The notes beneath the pieces were generated by a model. It saw nothing but the letters and a program-made list of their open reading frames with translations. It searched no databases and was not told the origin of the DNA. Of a DNA stretch of 64,000 nt, positions 14,346 to 26,116 are shown piece after piece. Both the position numbers and the translations under genes were made by a program. Location: assembly GCA_025331565.1 (NCBI GenBank), contig JAFREQ010000037.1, positions 2,232,001-2,296,000 on the forward strand, written 5' to 3'. Source of the DNA: Holacanthus passer. Lineage: Eukaryota; Chordata; Actinopteri; Pomacanthidae. Within the stretch, counting starts at the first letter, position 1; every line of letters starts with the position of its first letter.

Positions 14346-14885
14346 AAGTTCAGCCAGGAAGACATCAATGCTTCTCATTCACAAACTATTTCTCATCTCC
14401 TACTGCGCATGCTCTCGTATATTTCCCGCTGTCAGTGTTTGGGGCTGTCACTGGTAATCAGCTGTCTCTCCAGCTGTTCTCTCTCAGCCAATAGCTCCGT
14501 GTCACACCCTCATCGCTAGCCAATCATCTTCATGCTCTCCTTTTAAAATACGATCTTTCTTTGCCCTAGCTCTTTCATGCCGGTGATTTGCGCGCCCCTC
14601 CACCTCCCCATCACCACCTCACCTTCGCAGAATCATCATCCTCTTCAGCACCCATCCGGCTTCACAATCTACACCACCTCCACCAGTGTCAGGACTCTGG
14701 GGGTTTATACAGCAACGGCTCGGATTATATTTCTTCAATCAAGACGTCTCCCCCCTGAGTCCAAATCGCCAAAGACTCTCTATCAAGTTGCAATATCAAT
14801 ATCATCTCCTTTGTCACATGTTGTAATAAATTCTTTTATTCACATACTTGTCTCTCCTGGTTGAATTGCGCAGATGTAAAGACAT
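14346..14885. mobile_element. Probable LTR-like insertion within the LINE 3' region
   Basis: About 540 bp with a composition unlike the flanking LINE tail. On the + strand it shows two CCAAT motifs (agccaatag near 14488, gccaatcat near 14519), a TATA-like ttttaaaata (14541-14550) and an aataaattcttttattc polyadenylation-like site near 14826. This order resembles a solo LTR (U3-R-U5). Exact ends and a target duplication could not be fixed. Confidence 0.4.
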
Positions 14886-14895
14886 AATGTATAGT

Positions 14896-16329
14896 CTAAT
14901 GAGAGCAGTGCTGGTTGTACAGTCTGACAACTGCAGGAAGAAAAGACCTGCAATATCGCTCCTTCACACACTTCGGATGAAGCAGTCTATCGCTGAAGGA
15001 GCTCTGCAGTGCTGTTAACGTATCCTGCAGGGGGTGGGAGTCATTCTCCAGTATGGATGACAGCTTAGCCATCATCCTCCTCTCTCCCACCACCTCCACT
15101 GGGTCAAGGGGGCAACCCATGGGGGCAGAGCTGACCTTCTTTATAAGTTTGTCCAGTCTGTTCCTGTCTGCCGCCAAAATGCTGCTGCCCCAGCAGACTA
15201 CTCCATGGAAAATGGCTGATGCCACAACAGAGTCGTAGAAGGTCTTCAGGAGCGCCCCTTGCACTCCAAAAGACCTCAGTCTCCTGAGCAGATAGAGTCT
15301 GCTCTGACCTTTCCTGTAAAGTGCAGCAGTGTTGTTGAGGTGAACACCCAGGTACTTACAAGGTGCCACCATCTCAATGTCCATTCCCTGGATGTTCACT
15401 GGTGTTGGAGGGGTGTGAATGTGCCTGCAGAAATCCACCACCAGTTCCTTGGTTTTACCCACATTGATCTGGAGGCAGTTTCGCTGGCACCAGTCCATGA
15501 AGTCCTGTGTCAGTTCTCTGTATTCCCTGTCATCCCGATCTGTGATGAGGCTGACGATGGCAGAGTCATCAGAGAACTTCTGCAGGTGACAGGTTGGAGA
15601 GTTGTATGAAAGTGTCTGCAGTGTAGAGGGTGAAAAGGAACAGAGCCATGTCCTCACATACTCTGGGTGGTTGGTGAGGTAGTCCAGAACCCAGGATGTG
15701 AGGTGCAGGTCCACCCCTGTGTTCTCCAGCTTGTCCCTCAGAAGTGCTGGCTGGATGATGTTGAATGCACTGGAGAACTCAAAGAACATGATTCTCACAG
15801 TGCTCCCAGGTTTCTCCAGGTGAGAGAGGGCTCTGTGCTGGAGGAAGATGATGGTGTCATCCACCTCGATGCCAGGTTGATAGGCGAACTGAAGTGGGTC
15901 CATCGATGGACCAACCAGGGGGCAGAGATGAGCAAGGTGCTCCAGGGTCTTGGGGACAGGTACCACGCAGGATGTCTTCCTCAGCTGTGGCACTTTCCCC
16001 AGCTTCAGGCTCAGTTTGAAGATGTGCTCCACAACCCCGCATAGCTGGTCTGCGCAGGACTTCAGGAGCCTGGAGCTGATGCAGAGAGTTGCAGGAGGGG
16101 AGGTAGGGGTGGAGCAGTCCACTTGAGGTATCGATGAGAAAGGTTGCAGCAGGGAGGACTGGGCTGGAGGAAGGACAGATGGGTGATCAATTCTGTTGAA
16201 GAATAAGTTCAGATCATTCGTCCACTTCTGGTCCCCCACAGCCTGGGAGTCAGGCCCCTTATGGCCAGAGATGGTTTTCAGGCCTCTCCAGACTCCGCTG
16301 ACATTGTTCTGCTGCAGCTGTTCCTCCAT
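14896..16329 (-). pseudogene. LINE reverse transcriptase (ORF2 C-terminal part), decayed
   Basis: This 477-codon open stretch encodes the RT of a jockey-superfamily (CR1/L2/Rex1-like) non-LTR retrotransposon, which copies its RNA into DNA at a nicked target. Visible landmarks include a DPLQFAY block, the FSDD catalytic box, then INVGKTKE and YLGVHL blocks typical of the RT thumb. It is damaged: the region between the VPVPK and LVGPS blocks is shortened, and the segment before FSDD lacks the usual APQG box and reads in a shifted frame (about 15600-15650). It overlaps the endonuclease frame by 71 bases, marking a further frameshift. It is not active. Confidence 0.85.
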
Positions 16330-17096
16330 CTTCTTCTTGTAGCTGTTCTTCCCCTCCCTGCTCCCTCTGCACAGCCTTCAGCTCCTCCTTGTTTCCTGAC
16401 TTAAAGACCCTCTTCTTCTCCTTAAGGAGAGCCTTTATGTCCGGAGTAATCCATGGTTTGTTGTTGGAAAAACACTGTACTGTCCTGGTGGGTACAGTGT
16501 TATCCACACAAAAGTTAATGTAGTCTGTGACACAGTCAGTGAGACTGTTGATGTCGTCCCTATGAGAGTCACAGAGTTCCTCCCACACCGTCGTGTTGAA
16601 ACAGTCCTTCAGGGCCTCGTCAGCCTCATCGAACCATCTCTTCGCTGTGCGGGACACAGCTGGCTGCCTGTGTACCAGAGGTTTGTACACAGGCTGGAGA
16701 TGAACCAGGTTGTGGTCTGATCTTCCCAGGGGAGGAAGGGGTGATGAGGTGTATGCCTCCTTGGCGTTGGCATAACACAAGTCCAGTATTTTATTGTCTC
16801 TGGTGTGGCATGTGACATATTGGGTGAAGGTGGGCAGAGCGGAAGATGGACAGGCATGATTGAAGTCCCCAGAGAGGAGAAGGAGGGCCTGGGGATGTTG
16901 GGTCTGCAGCTGGCCCGTGACAGAGTGGATGACATCACAGGCCGCATCGGCGTTAGCAGAGGGGGGAATATACTCAGCTATCGCAATAACATGCAAGAAC
17001 TCCTGAGGCAGATAGTATGGCCTCATGCTAACGGCTAACAGTTCAATGTCCTTCAGTGTCAATTTCCAGCATTTGCTGTGTTCACAGCTCAGTTTT
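16259..17096 (-). pseudogene. LINE apurinic-type endonuclease and linker, 5'-truncated
   Basis: Upstream part of the same LINE ORF2, on the - strand. It contains the fish-LINE phrase LLAVSMRPYYLPQEF, SGDFNHA (metal/catalytic Asp-Asn) and GRSDHNLV (catalytic Asp-His), followed by the linker with KPWITPDIKALL. These are the C-terminal half of an APE-type endonuclease that nicks target DNA. Homology starts near 17096, so ORF1 and the N-terminal endonuclease are missing, as in ordinary 5' truncation. A frameshift near 16357-16364, in a G-rich run, separates it from the RT frame. Confidence 0.85.
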
Positions 17097-18619
17097 GACA
17101 GAGATTTAATAATTTATTGAGCTTATCGGAAAAGGAACAGGAGCTACTTATCTTTTCATGGAAGTGGGATTCATGGTGAAAAGAATGGATAATGGATGAG
17201 GAGGCAAACCAAAAAATAGAGGAAAACACATGAGGATCGTGTTTTGTCTCAGGTGTCTTACACATGATGATTCAGATAAATTCTTTAACTAAGTATTAGA
17301 CAGATTTCTTACTCATATTAAGGCTTGGTCACACAGGGACTTAAACACGGAAACACTTTAAATACTTTAACATAAAAACATAATACATTAAAGGTACCAT
17401 GGCATAACACACAATTGATATGTCACATTTATGCAGAAAAATGCTGTTGTGGTTGATGGAAAACCCTCTTTTCTGGATGTTTGACATCTGAAAGCTGCTC
17501 GATGTCCAGCATCTTTTCTCACTGTCAGAGGGACAATAGTACTTTCTATTCTTAATCCAACAACACTATTCAAAACCACTATGAACCTAGAGATAACAAT
17601 ATAAAGATACATGTAGATGGATCAAACCCTCTGGTAATCTGACACATTCAGTCTCCGTATGGTGGAGTGTGTATTAATCTTTTAAGCCAGGATCACAAGT
17701 ATCCCAAGTATCACAATTGACCCTTATTTAACAATGAAAACTCTGCATATATACGATTAGTCCTTGTTGTAGTACATGTAATGAATTCCATTCAATTAAT
17801 TAAAGGCCAGTTCTGGTGGCCAGTTAGGACCTAGGGGTTAATGAACATATGATGGTGTTATATGTAGATATTTATACAGAGAGACAGGGAGGTATGTTGC
17901 ATGTGATTTTTTCTGCCTGAGTTAGAATAATAAGATTCTTCTCCAGTTTAAAATGATGCAAACTGATTAAAAAGACTGATTAAAAATATCAGCAAAACTG
18001 TATGTTTGCCATTATAAAACATATATATTGCATACACGACAGTATCATCATCAGCATCATTTGTGAAGAAAATAAGGCTGAGCTGCTTTGTGAGGCTGCA
18101 CTTGCGTGCTACCATGCTCACAATAACAATGTTTATCAGGTAAATGGCAATAGGAAAATGTAAAATAATGTCTACCATGCCATCATTCACACAGCATTTG
18201 CTCATTAGCACTTGACGCACAGTAGAGCTGAGGGTGACGGGGATGTCATTAGTTCTGCAGGTGTTCGGATGTGAACCAACGTATTTGACACAATTAGTCA
18301 GTCAAACTGTTAAATCAGTGTAATGTTAAATCAGTGTAATGTTTGTTGTGTTGTTTGGTTAAGTGTTGTGTTTGGCTATGTGTGTGGAACAGTGTGTGCC
18401 TAAAGATGCAAGACACAGTTGAAATCAAATTATATTCAAATTTGACCTGGTCATGGTGCTTTATGTGGTATATATGGTGGTATAGGTGCATGCTATACAA
18501 AAGTTAGAGGATCACCAAAGTTGTTCCAATTCATCCCAAGGGGGCAAGAATGTGTGTAACAAAATTGATATTGATGTGGATCAAAGACTGGATTTTTTCT
18601 CCCTCTCTGTCTGTCTGGC
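17097..18619. other. Intergenic, non-coding
   Basis: AT-rich DNA with short unconserved ORFs. I see no gene, RNA or complete mobile element. Confidence 0.55.
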
Positions 18620-19341
18620 TTTGTCTCATCTTTGTGAGGAGGAGTGGGGATAGACCCAAATGCAACACACAGAAACTGATGGTAGGTGAGAGCCTACAGG
18701 ATAGTCAAAAACCACAAACATGAAACAGGAGACAGAGAGCAGATCCAAAAAATAGCATAACAACTGACGGGCATGAAGGAAGAAACAATCCGGCAAGGGC
18801 TGAAAGAAATGGAGTGGCCTATATAGAGTCCTGATTAGTTGTTGGCTGCAGCTGGGAACACAGGTGACTAGATGAGGTGGGAGTGGCTGACAGGTAAGGT
18901 GAGGCAGAGGCGGAGCGAGTAGAAGAGTATTAGGACCTGAGGTGAGAATCTACGGCAGGTGAATAGTGGCAGACTGACAGAACTTAGACATGACAGGACT
19001 ACGACAAGACAAAGACGAGACCGACAGAACTGAAAGAACTATAACAGAGACTAAGGCCAAAGAGAAACTATGACATAGAACACAGACAGAAAAGTAAGAC
19101 ATAGAACTGAGACAGAAAATGAAGACAGAAATCTACAACCAGAACTAAGACACAGAACTAGGACACGACAGCAGAGACAAGGAACTAAGACCGAGACAAT
19201 GAACTAAGACAGAACATGGCAGGACAAATACAAGACATGAACAGGACTCAGACATGACCACAGACAGGGACTGGAAACAGACATGGCAGGGATGTGGAAG
19301 AACAAAAACTAAACAGAGGCCTGGCTGGCAGAACTGTGACA
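18620..19341 (-). mobile_element. LTR-like / non-autonomous repeat with internal gaactaagac-type repeats
   Basis: On the - strand it starts TGTCACAGTTCTG and continues with many degenerate copies of a short tgtcttagttc/ttctgtc unit (19000-19250), ending near a tgggtct-containing segment around 18650. A TGTCA terminus and low-complexity body occur in several fish LTR-like or foldback repeats. No coding region is present. The left boundary is approximate. Confidence 0.4.
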
Positions 19342-21300
19342 ATCTTTTTTTACTAGTTTGTTTTTTGCTATACCCACACATGTTCTTTCTATACTGTTCT
19401 TCACAATTGACATACAATATTTAGTTTTGTATGGCAGATAGAGTGATTGAAAAGGCAATGTTTGGAAATATAAACACTTTATGTTTAAGTGCTGTGTTGT
19501 GTTCAGTGTATATCTTCAGCAGTAACAGTAATAATCTGTTTCAGCACAATAAATTCCATAAAATACCATATGATGTGAAAAACTGCTTTAATGCTTATCT
19601 TCAATAATGTGCAATGGCTACAAGAGCCCAACACAAATGTACATAAGGAAACAAAAAAATTAGTCATTTGACAAACGGTAAACAACACAATCATATACAA
19701 GAATTGACTAACACCTCCAAATGTGATTAGCTGAAGTCAACCACTTGTTGCTGTTGGAAAATGAGTTTGGTTTTGACACATGACTGCATGAATCTAATGT
19801 TATTGGAGGTAATCAGAGGAAAGAACTTAATTAACTTGTAGCTATAAGTAATGCATGACACATGATTATTTATTAATGATGCAGGAATTAATGCAGGGTG
19901 TATCATGAATTACTGTTATTCCCTATGCCATTATGTGTTTAGTTAGCACTTAATAGATCAATAGATCAATTAATGAAGGTTAATTCACAATTACCTCATG
20001 ATTACATGAGAATTACCGATATGTCATCAAATTTGCGTTTTTTTGTATTTGCTCGCATTTTTTGTATCTGCATTGCATTTCTGCATGGTGCACTGAATGT
20101 GTTTCTCACTTTGCCGGCCTTTTATTTATTTGCAACATTTTTTTTTACTCTGCAAGATACAGTATGTGTTGTCAAAGAGGTGACCTCCTCATCACACGTG
20201 GGTTGAGTTCCCTGTAATAGAGGAAATCAAATGCACTTGATTAAAATGCACAAAAGCAAAAAGAGTACAAAGGCAAAACTCCTTCTCCCATCCCCACTCC
20301 ATTAACAAGGTCTGCCTGATATTCTGTGGAATGCAACGGTTGCTTTTAACATCTTTATCTAAATACCTCTTGTGTGAAGAATCTCCATAAGTTCTTGGAA
20401 AATGTCCCTGAGCCTTGAACATTGTGTGCTTTTGTGCTGCCCCTTAGACAAAGACACTGTGAGAATGCTATGTTCCTTTTCTTCACCCTATTCTGCTAAT
20501 ACAGAGATCAGTACGCTACTTCCGAGCAGAACTGCAGCATATGACGAATAGGACAATATGATAATTGTACATGGTCACAGCAGCTACACCCTCAACCATT
20601 GACAGCATTTTTATACCTCAGAGACAGTATGTGAACTGATGTTTTCACTGGCCTTTTCACACATAAAGAGGTGCAAAGATCACTCGGATAAATGTGAAGA
20701 AGGTGCAAGGTAAAGGCACGCTGCAGGCTATATTAACCGGGGTCAAAGGTTCAGTTATCCCTGAAGTCATCGCGAAAAACTGTGATGCAAAACTTCGAAA
20801 TTCATAAGTGCTAAGTTTATTGTGATGCACATACAGGTGAGTGCTTGAAGAATAAGAAACTAGACTAACTAAACTTCTTTATCTATGAAAAGCACATTAT
20901 AATCCCTCTCTACCCCCTCTCTGCACCCACACACGAGAATAAACTAAAACATGTTATATTCATGGACGGACAGTGACCTAGTTTGCAACACAAATCCCCC
21001 TGAGCAAGATATTGATCCCATTCCATCTTCTTCAATTCAATCTTCAATTGAAAGCATGAAAGACAATAAAGCTCCTGTCCCTCTTTCATCTCCCCTAATT
21101 AAGGCTCCAAAAAAAAGCCTGTCTAATTTAGTTTTAAGTAACTTGGCATTTGATCCATTAATTAATCTGAAAGATAAAAAGCCATCTTTTGTCATTTTTG
21201 CTGCTGTTACAAAGTGATGTTAAGTGATGAATCATTTTTTTCCCGCACTCTGCCAGAGCCGACGTCATGTTGTGTAATTACCTCTGGCTATCCAGACTAG

Positions 21301-21338
<38 letters not shown>

Positions 21339-21650
21339 AAGTGAAGTGGTTTTTGAGGGATGAACATTGTTAGTAATCATAATCTGCAGGGTGGAGGGGG
21401 TCTGTCTATCATTCGTGCCACTGTGTATTGCACCGCACGGTAAAATGCCCATGCATGTATATTAAGTGTTAGATGCTACATCACACAGAAAGAATATGAG
21501 GGCTGACACAGGAGACAGGAAACAATATGCTCAGTCATTTAAAAATTTAATACAGGTGCATTCGGGACTAGATTTGAGAACCTATTAGGTGTTTGTTTTT
21601 CCTACAGGAAGTCATTTGTGTGCCTGTTTTTTACAACTGACTGGACAAAC
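19342..21650. other. Upstream region of gene A, non-coding
   Basis: AT-rich sequence with a TG microsatellite at 21306-21335. A promoter or 5' UTR for gene A should lie here or further left, but I see no TATA box, CpG island or splice-linked leader that I can support. Confidence 0.5.
21306..21335. repeat. (TG)n microsatellite upstream of gene A
   Basis: Fifteen uninterrupted TG units, about 315 bp upstream of the gene A start codon. Confidence 0.95.
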
Positions 21651-21723
21651 ATGGATAATAAATACATGTCCAAACTGTCACCTACTGTTGATTTTTTGGC
21701 TGGGATATACCTTGTGGTAATCG
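21651..21723 (+). CDS. Gene A exon 1 (N-terminus and start of TM1)
   Basis: Encodes 24 residues plus the first base of an alanine codon, ending at a consensus donor (gtaagt at 21724). The protein begins MDNKYMSKLSP and runs into the hydrophobic start of TM1. It aligns with gene B exon 1, sharing the LSP motif, a TM1 Tyr-Leu and the same phase-1 break. The extracellular N-terminus is only about 14 residues and carries no N-x-S/T sequon. The second Met at codon 6 could also serve as the start. Confidence 0.75.
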
Positions 21724-24700
21724 GTAAGTACTTATTTCATCCATTATCATGTTAACTGTTGTGGGAATCTGAAATGTCTCTAAGATTAATATATTGAGTC
21801 TTGCATACATTTGAAGAAGAGATACCTTCTATTCCAAATGGCAGTGGTCATGAAGGTAAAACCCATGAGAGATGAGCACTTTAATTCTGAAATTCTTGCC
21901 TGCCTGCTTCAGTGTTAGGAGCGCCGCATTTTTTGCATACAATATCGTTAATTTGATTTGCTTTACTTCTTGTGACTAAAGAAGAGCTCTAAGGCTCTGT
22001 CAGAAGGAAACTTGCCCGGAGGTGACCTGCTGATGCTCAGTAGCATGCACGATGTCAGATCGTCCCCCCGCAGCCTGTTTCTCAGGTCCGTCTTCACCTA
22101 TGAATAGAAACAATAAGAAAAATGAGGGAGGTGTAGGGGATTGAGAGAAGCCAAACACTCTTTGATTTCGGATAGAAACTATTAAATGTCTTACCCATTC
22201 ACAGTTGAGAAGCCTCTCTCACAGTTCACAGTGGAGATGAGTACTGTGAGGGCAATGGCTCAGCTGGCTCAGGCAAGGGTAGAGCTGTCCACATTCTTCA
22301 TTATGGGATGCCAGTTTACCCATTCACATCCTGAAACACATTAAACACAGACAGTGGGAAACATTAATCTGGGTTCCTCAATCATGTTTCTGCAGAACTC
22401 CCCTGTTAATCGTGACTTTCACTTTTACCTGTAATGTTTCAGTCAGAAAATTCCAATTGTTCGACAGCCATGCTGCAGGATTTTTGTGGACAGGGTACTG
22501 AGATTTACTATATTGACAGCATCAACCTCCTTGGCCACTTGGGGTCCAACCACATGAAATGCTCCCATGATGTGTAGGTTTTGGAACCTTCTGTCCGGGC
22601 TGTCCTGGAGGACATCCATCACATTACCTGATTGATATATTGATTTAAGTTGATTGATTTTAACTGTTAGATAGCTAGAAAGAGTGACATTTAAACAGGA
22701 CAGACAAAAAAACACAGATGAAAGATTTAAAAGAAATACAAGAAAATACAGTTGACAATTACTCAAGACACTTACAGGTAACTTTTCCATAAGAGTCCTA
22801 AACTTCAAAAGATAGCAACATGGGAAGCTCTACAGCCTCCTGAACAAAGGGAGCACAGTGAAAGACTGCAGAGGGTTTGTAAGATAAGAGTCAATAGAGA
22901 TGAGATTGACAGACAAGGTGCAAGTTTTTGCAATCAAAGCTTTATATACAAATAGAAAACCATGCTGTTTCCCCCAGAGCTCAAGGGATTGCCTCCCATT
23001 CTTTGTTGTCAACCATCCAGAACAAATGTACCTGTGAACTGTACTAGAATTCTGTCCTAGTCTGCTCCACCTGGCCTCTGCCTCTCTTCTCCCTCCTGAT
23101 GGGTGACGTTAAAGGCCCCCCGATCCAGCAGGGTCATACAGGTCATCATGGAGCCAATAATGAGCCGGGGGGCTGTGCATCACCTGCATCTCTGACATGC
23201 CTGAGATGCCGGCATGCCATTGTCCAAGGGACCTCATGAAGGCAGCCACACAATGCTTTGTGTTGTTTCTTGAAGGCAATCAGTAATGACTGAATGGATT
23301 CTATTACTATATATAGTTATAGATTCTAGTTATAGTTATAGACCGCTGCTACACCTTCCAACCTCCCTGTTCCCAGAGAAGGGAAAAAAATTAATTCGAT
23401 CAAGACATGCAGTAACCAATTCATGCTCAGGTGTTTGACTAAAAAAAACTAAAATATGCAGTAAAAAAATGGGGGAAAAAAACTCATTTTAACTTGCTTA
23501 TGTTGCAAGTTCATACCAGCCATTCCAGCAAAAAAGGCTGAAACCCTTCACTGTCCATATATCTGAATAATATAAAAGTAGATGTATTACTCAGATTCAG
23601 TCATTAATCATTGTCCTCTGAACTAATACCGGATGTGCAGATCCAGCTTTTCAGAGCCATTTCATCCAGCTCCAGCCTGATAGCCATGTTAGAAGCGGAT
23701 GCCACCAATGAGGCCAAAATCTCATCAACATCTAAGTAATTATTACATGAGACTGGTCGTTGTCCTTTTTTCCAATCTAAAAGCAAATGAGATTAAATAC
23801 AGATTGAATAGAATGAGAAGTGAAATAGATGAAATGCAAATATGAATAATAACACAGCGGTTATTATTCAGCTTCAGCTTTATGGTGGTCACACCCCAGC
23901 AACTCTCAAGAAGAGCGGGATCATTTGTATGGTAGTGCCTGCTCTCTCTTCATTAAGTAGTAGAGGCATTTGAACCCCCCATGATTGCCTCGTGCTCCAA
24001 AATCATGATTGAGTCAAAGCCAGCCTTAAAGCATGTGCTCAGTCTTGGTTTTCTCTCCACTTTCCTCTCCTCTCTCATCTCTTTAAGCCACTCTGTCCTT
24101 CTTCTCCACCTGCCCCCACCACTCCTGCCTGTCTTCTTGTCTAATAAGGTTATATTAGAGAATCACATTTGGTAATGTTCTCACATCAGAAATAAGTGAT
24201 CACACAACCAGTGAGAACATTAGAAGGCATGTCTTTTCCTTCAAAGTTTCAGGGCATAGAAGGACCTTGAGCCTCTCCCTCCATCAGGCATTTTTCTCAT
24301 TAAAAGGCATTAAATTTAATTTTTAACCAACACATCTGAAAATGCAATACGTCTTTTTATTATATTTCAACACGTGAATTATATAAACATCATGGGAAAT
24401 TGTTTTACCAGCATTTACTGAAGTAATATTATTGGTATTATGATTCACTGAGTTCTCTAACGTTAACATTACTTGGAACATTATTTCATGATATATTGTT
24501 AATATTAATAATAATTAGTTGGCTGTGAACATCAGTAGAGAATAGTTGTTGAAGTGAACTGTAAAATCTACCCAACCTAACATTAGTTAAGTTAAATCTA
24601 CCTTCATTCATGTAGTCCTATCCTCTGCCCTGTCTGTCACTGTGCCTGAGGAGAAAATGCTGTTCTCTCACTCCTGTTTACTTGATGACCGTGACCGCTG

Positions 24701-26072
24701 CTGAAAAATGTACGTGATGGAAACACTACATGGGGCTTGAGAGCGTTATCACATCTTCAACACGGCTTTCCAGTTGGCACAGTCTTTTCATATGAAGTAG
24801 TAACACACCGTACAAGAGGATAACAGTTATGTGTCCCTCTTTTCACAGGGTGAAAATGAGAGCTTTGTGTCTCATTCGCTTTGGTTATCATGCCAACTTC
24901 ATCTCAGCTGGGCTTTCATTTAGTCATATTTATTAATATCATGCTGTTATACAGTGCAGTAGCTGTCTGCAGGGCATTGTATCTGAAATGAAAAGATGAC
25001 CGTGCGGCTGATGCCATCTTTCAGTGTTACTTGTGCAGTGTGTGTGTGTGTGGTGAGTTGAATGAAGATGCAATGTGCTAAAATACAGAGCCAACACGCT
25101 GACTGCATTTATAAGCACACAAGCATCTTAGTTATGATCTTGCTTTTGAAGTCATGTTTTGGGCTTTTAAACACTTTGTCCTGGTTTCAGAAACCTGAAT
25201 AAGCCCTTATCTTGGGAATCCTGGATATGCTACCTGGAGTACTCAAACAGAAACCTTATCCAGGTCTCAGACCATTCTCTACTGTGCTTGTTGTCATCAA
25301 CTCAAATTAGGTAGTAGTTGGTCCATCCACCAAATAAATGATGGTAAATGATGCAATGATCAAGCTGAAATAGAGTAAAAATATTGTAGCGTGTTGGGGA
25401 ATGAGTGGTGCAAGACTTCCCAGCATGCCTTGCTACTCTATGTTTAAAGACTGTCCATCCATCCATCATCCATCATCAACCGCTTATCCAAAATCGGGTG
25501 GCGGGGGTAGCAGTTTGAGCAGAGAGCCCCAGACTTCCCTCTCCTTCTCTCTCCAGTCTTTAAAGATGTTGTTATTTGATGTATTTCATGCGGGTGAATG
25601 TTGCCGGTTGTGCCTGTTATGGCTGCTTTATAATGTTTATGCTTGTTTGTGGAGATGGGATTGTTTGACACCATGGGTCAGGCTGCTGACGTAATTCATC
25701 ACCTGTTACTTGGAGGCGTTAAGCGATTGAGTGTTCCTGAGTGTGAAGGCATTAAAGAGCATGTGTGGTTAAGAGTTGACCTCTGACTGCCTCTTTCTTC
25801 CTTGAGAGACCTCAAGCTCGCCACAATATGATTTCATTAATGCAAGTGCAGTATACAAGGTAAACGCTATATCCCGTATATGATCAAAACCAGGATAAGA
25901 CTCAAAACCAGGGTTCCAATGTGCATAAAACCACCCATGGTTAAAAATGTGTTCTTCTACTTAAGAACTGCCCTCTATTTTGTCTGCAGTCATCCAAGAT
26001 TGGCACCACCTGCACCGGGAATAGTGAATGTAAGGAATGAGTCACTAATAGTTTAGATAAACATTGTTCAAG

Positions 26073-26116
<44 letters not shown>

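Noticed and set aside
15259..16044. Open frames of 116 and 125 codons on the + strand
   Set aside because: They lie antisense to the LINE reverse transcriptase and show no independent domain.
22443..22808. 121-codon - strand ORF as an independent gene
   Set aside because: Explained as a piece of the hAT-like relic reading through an intron-like gap.
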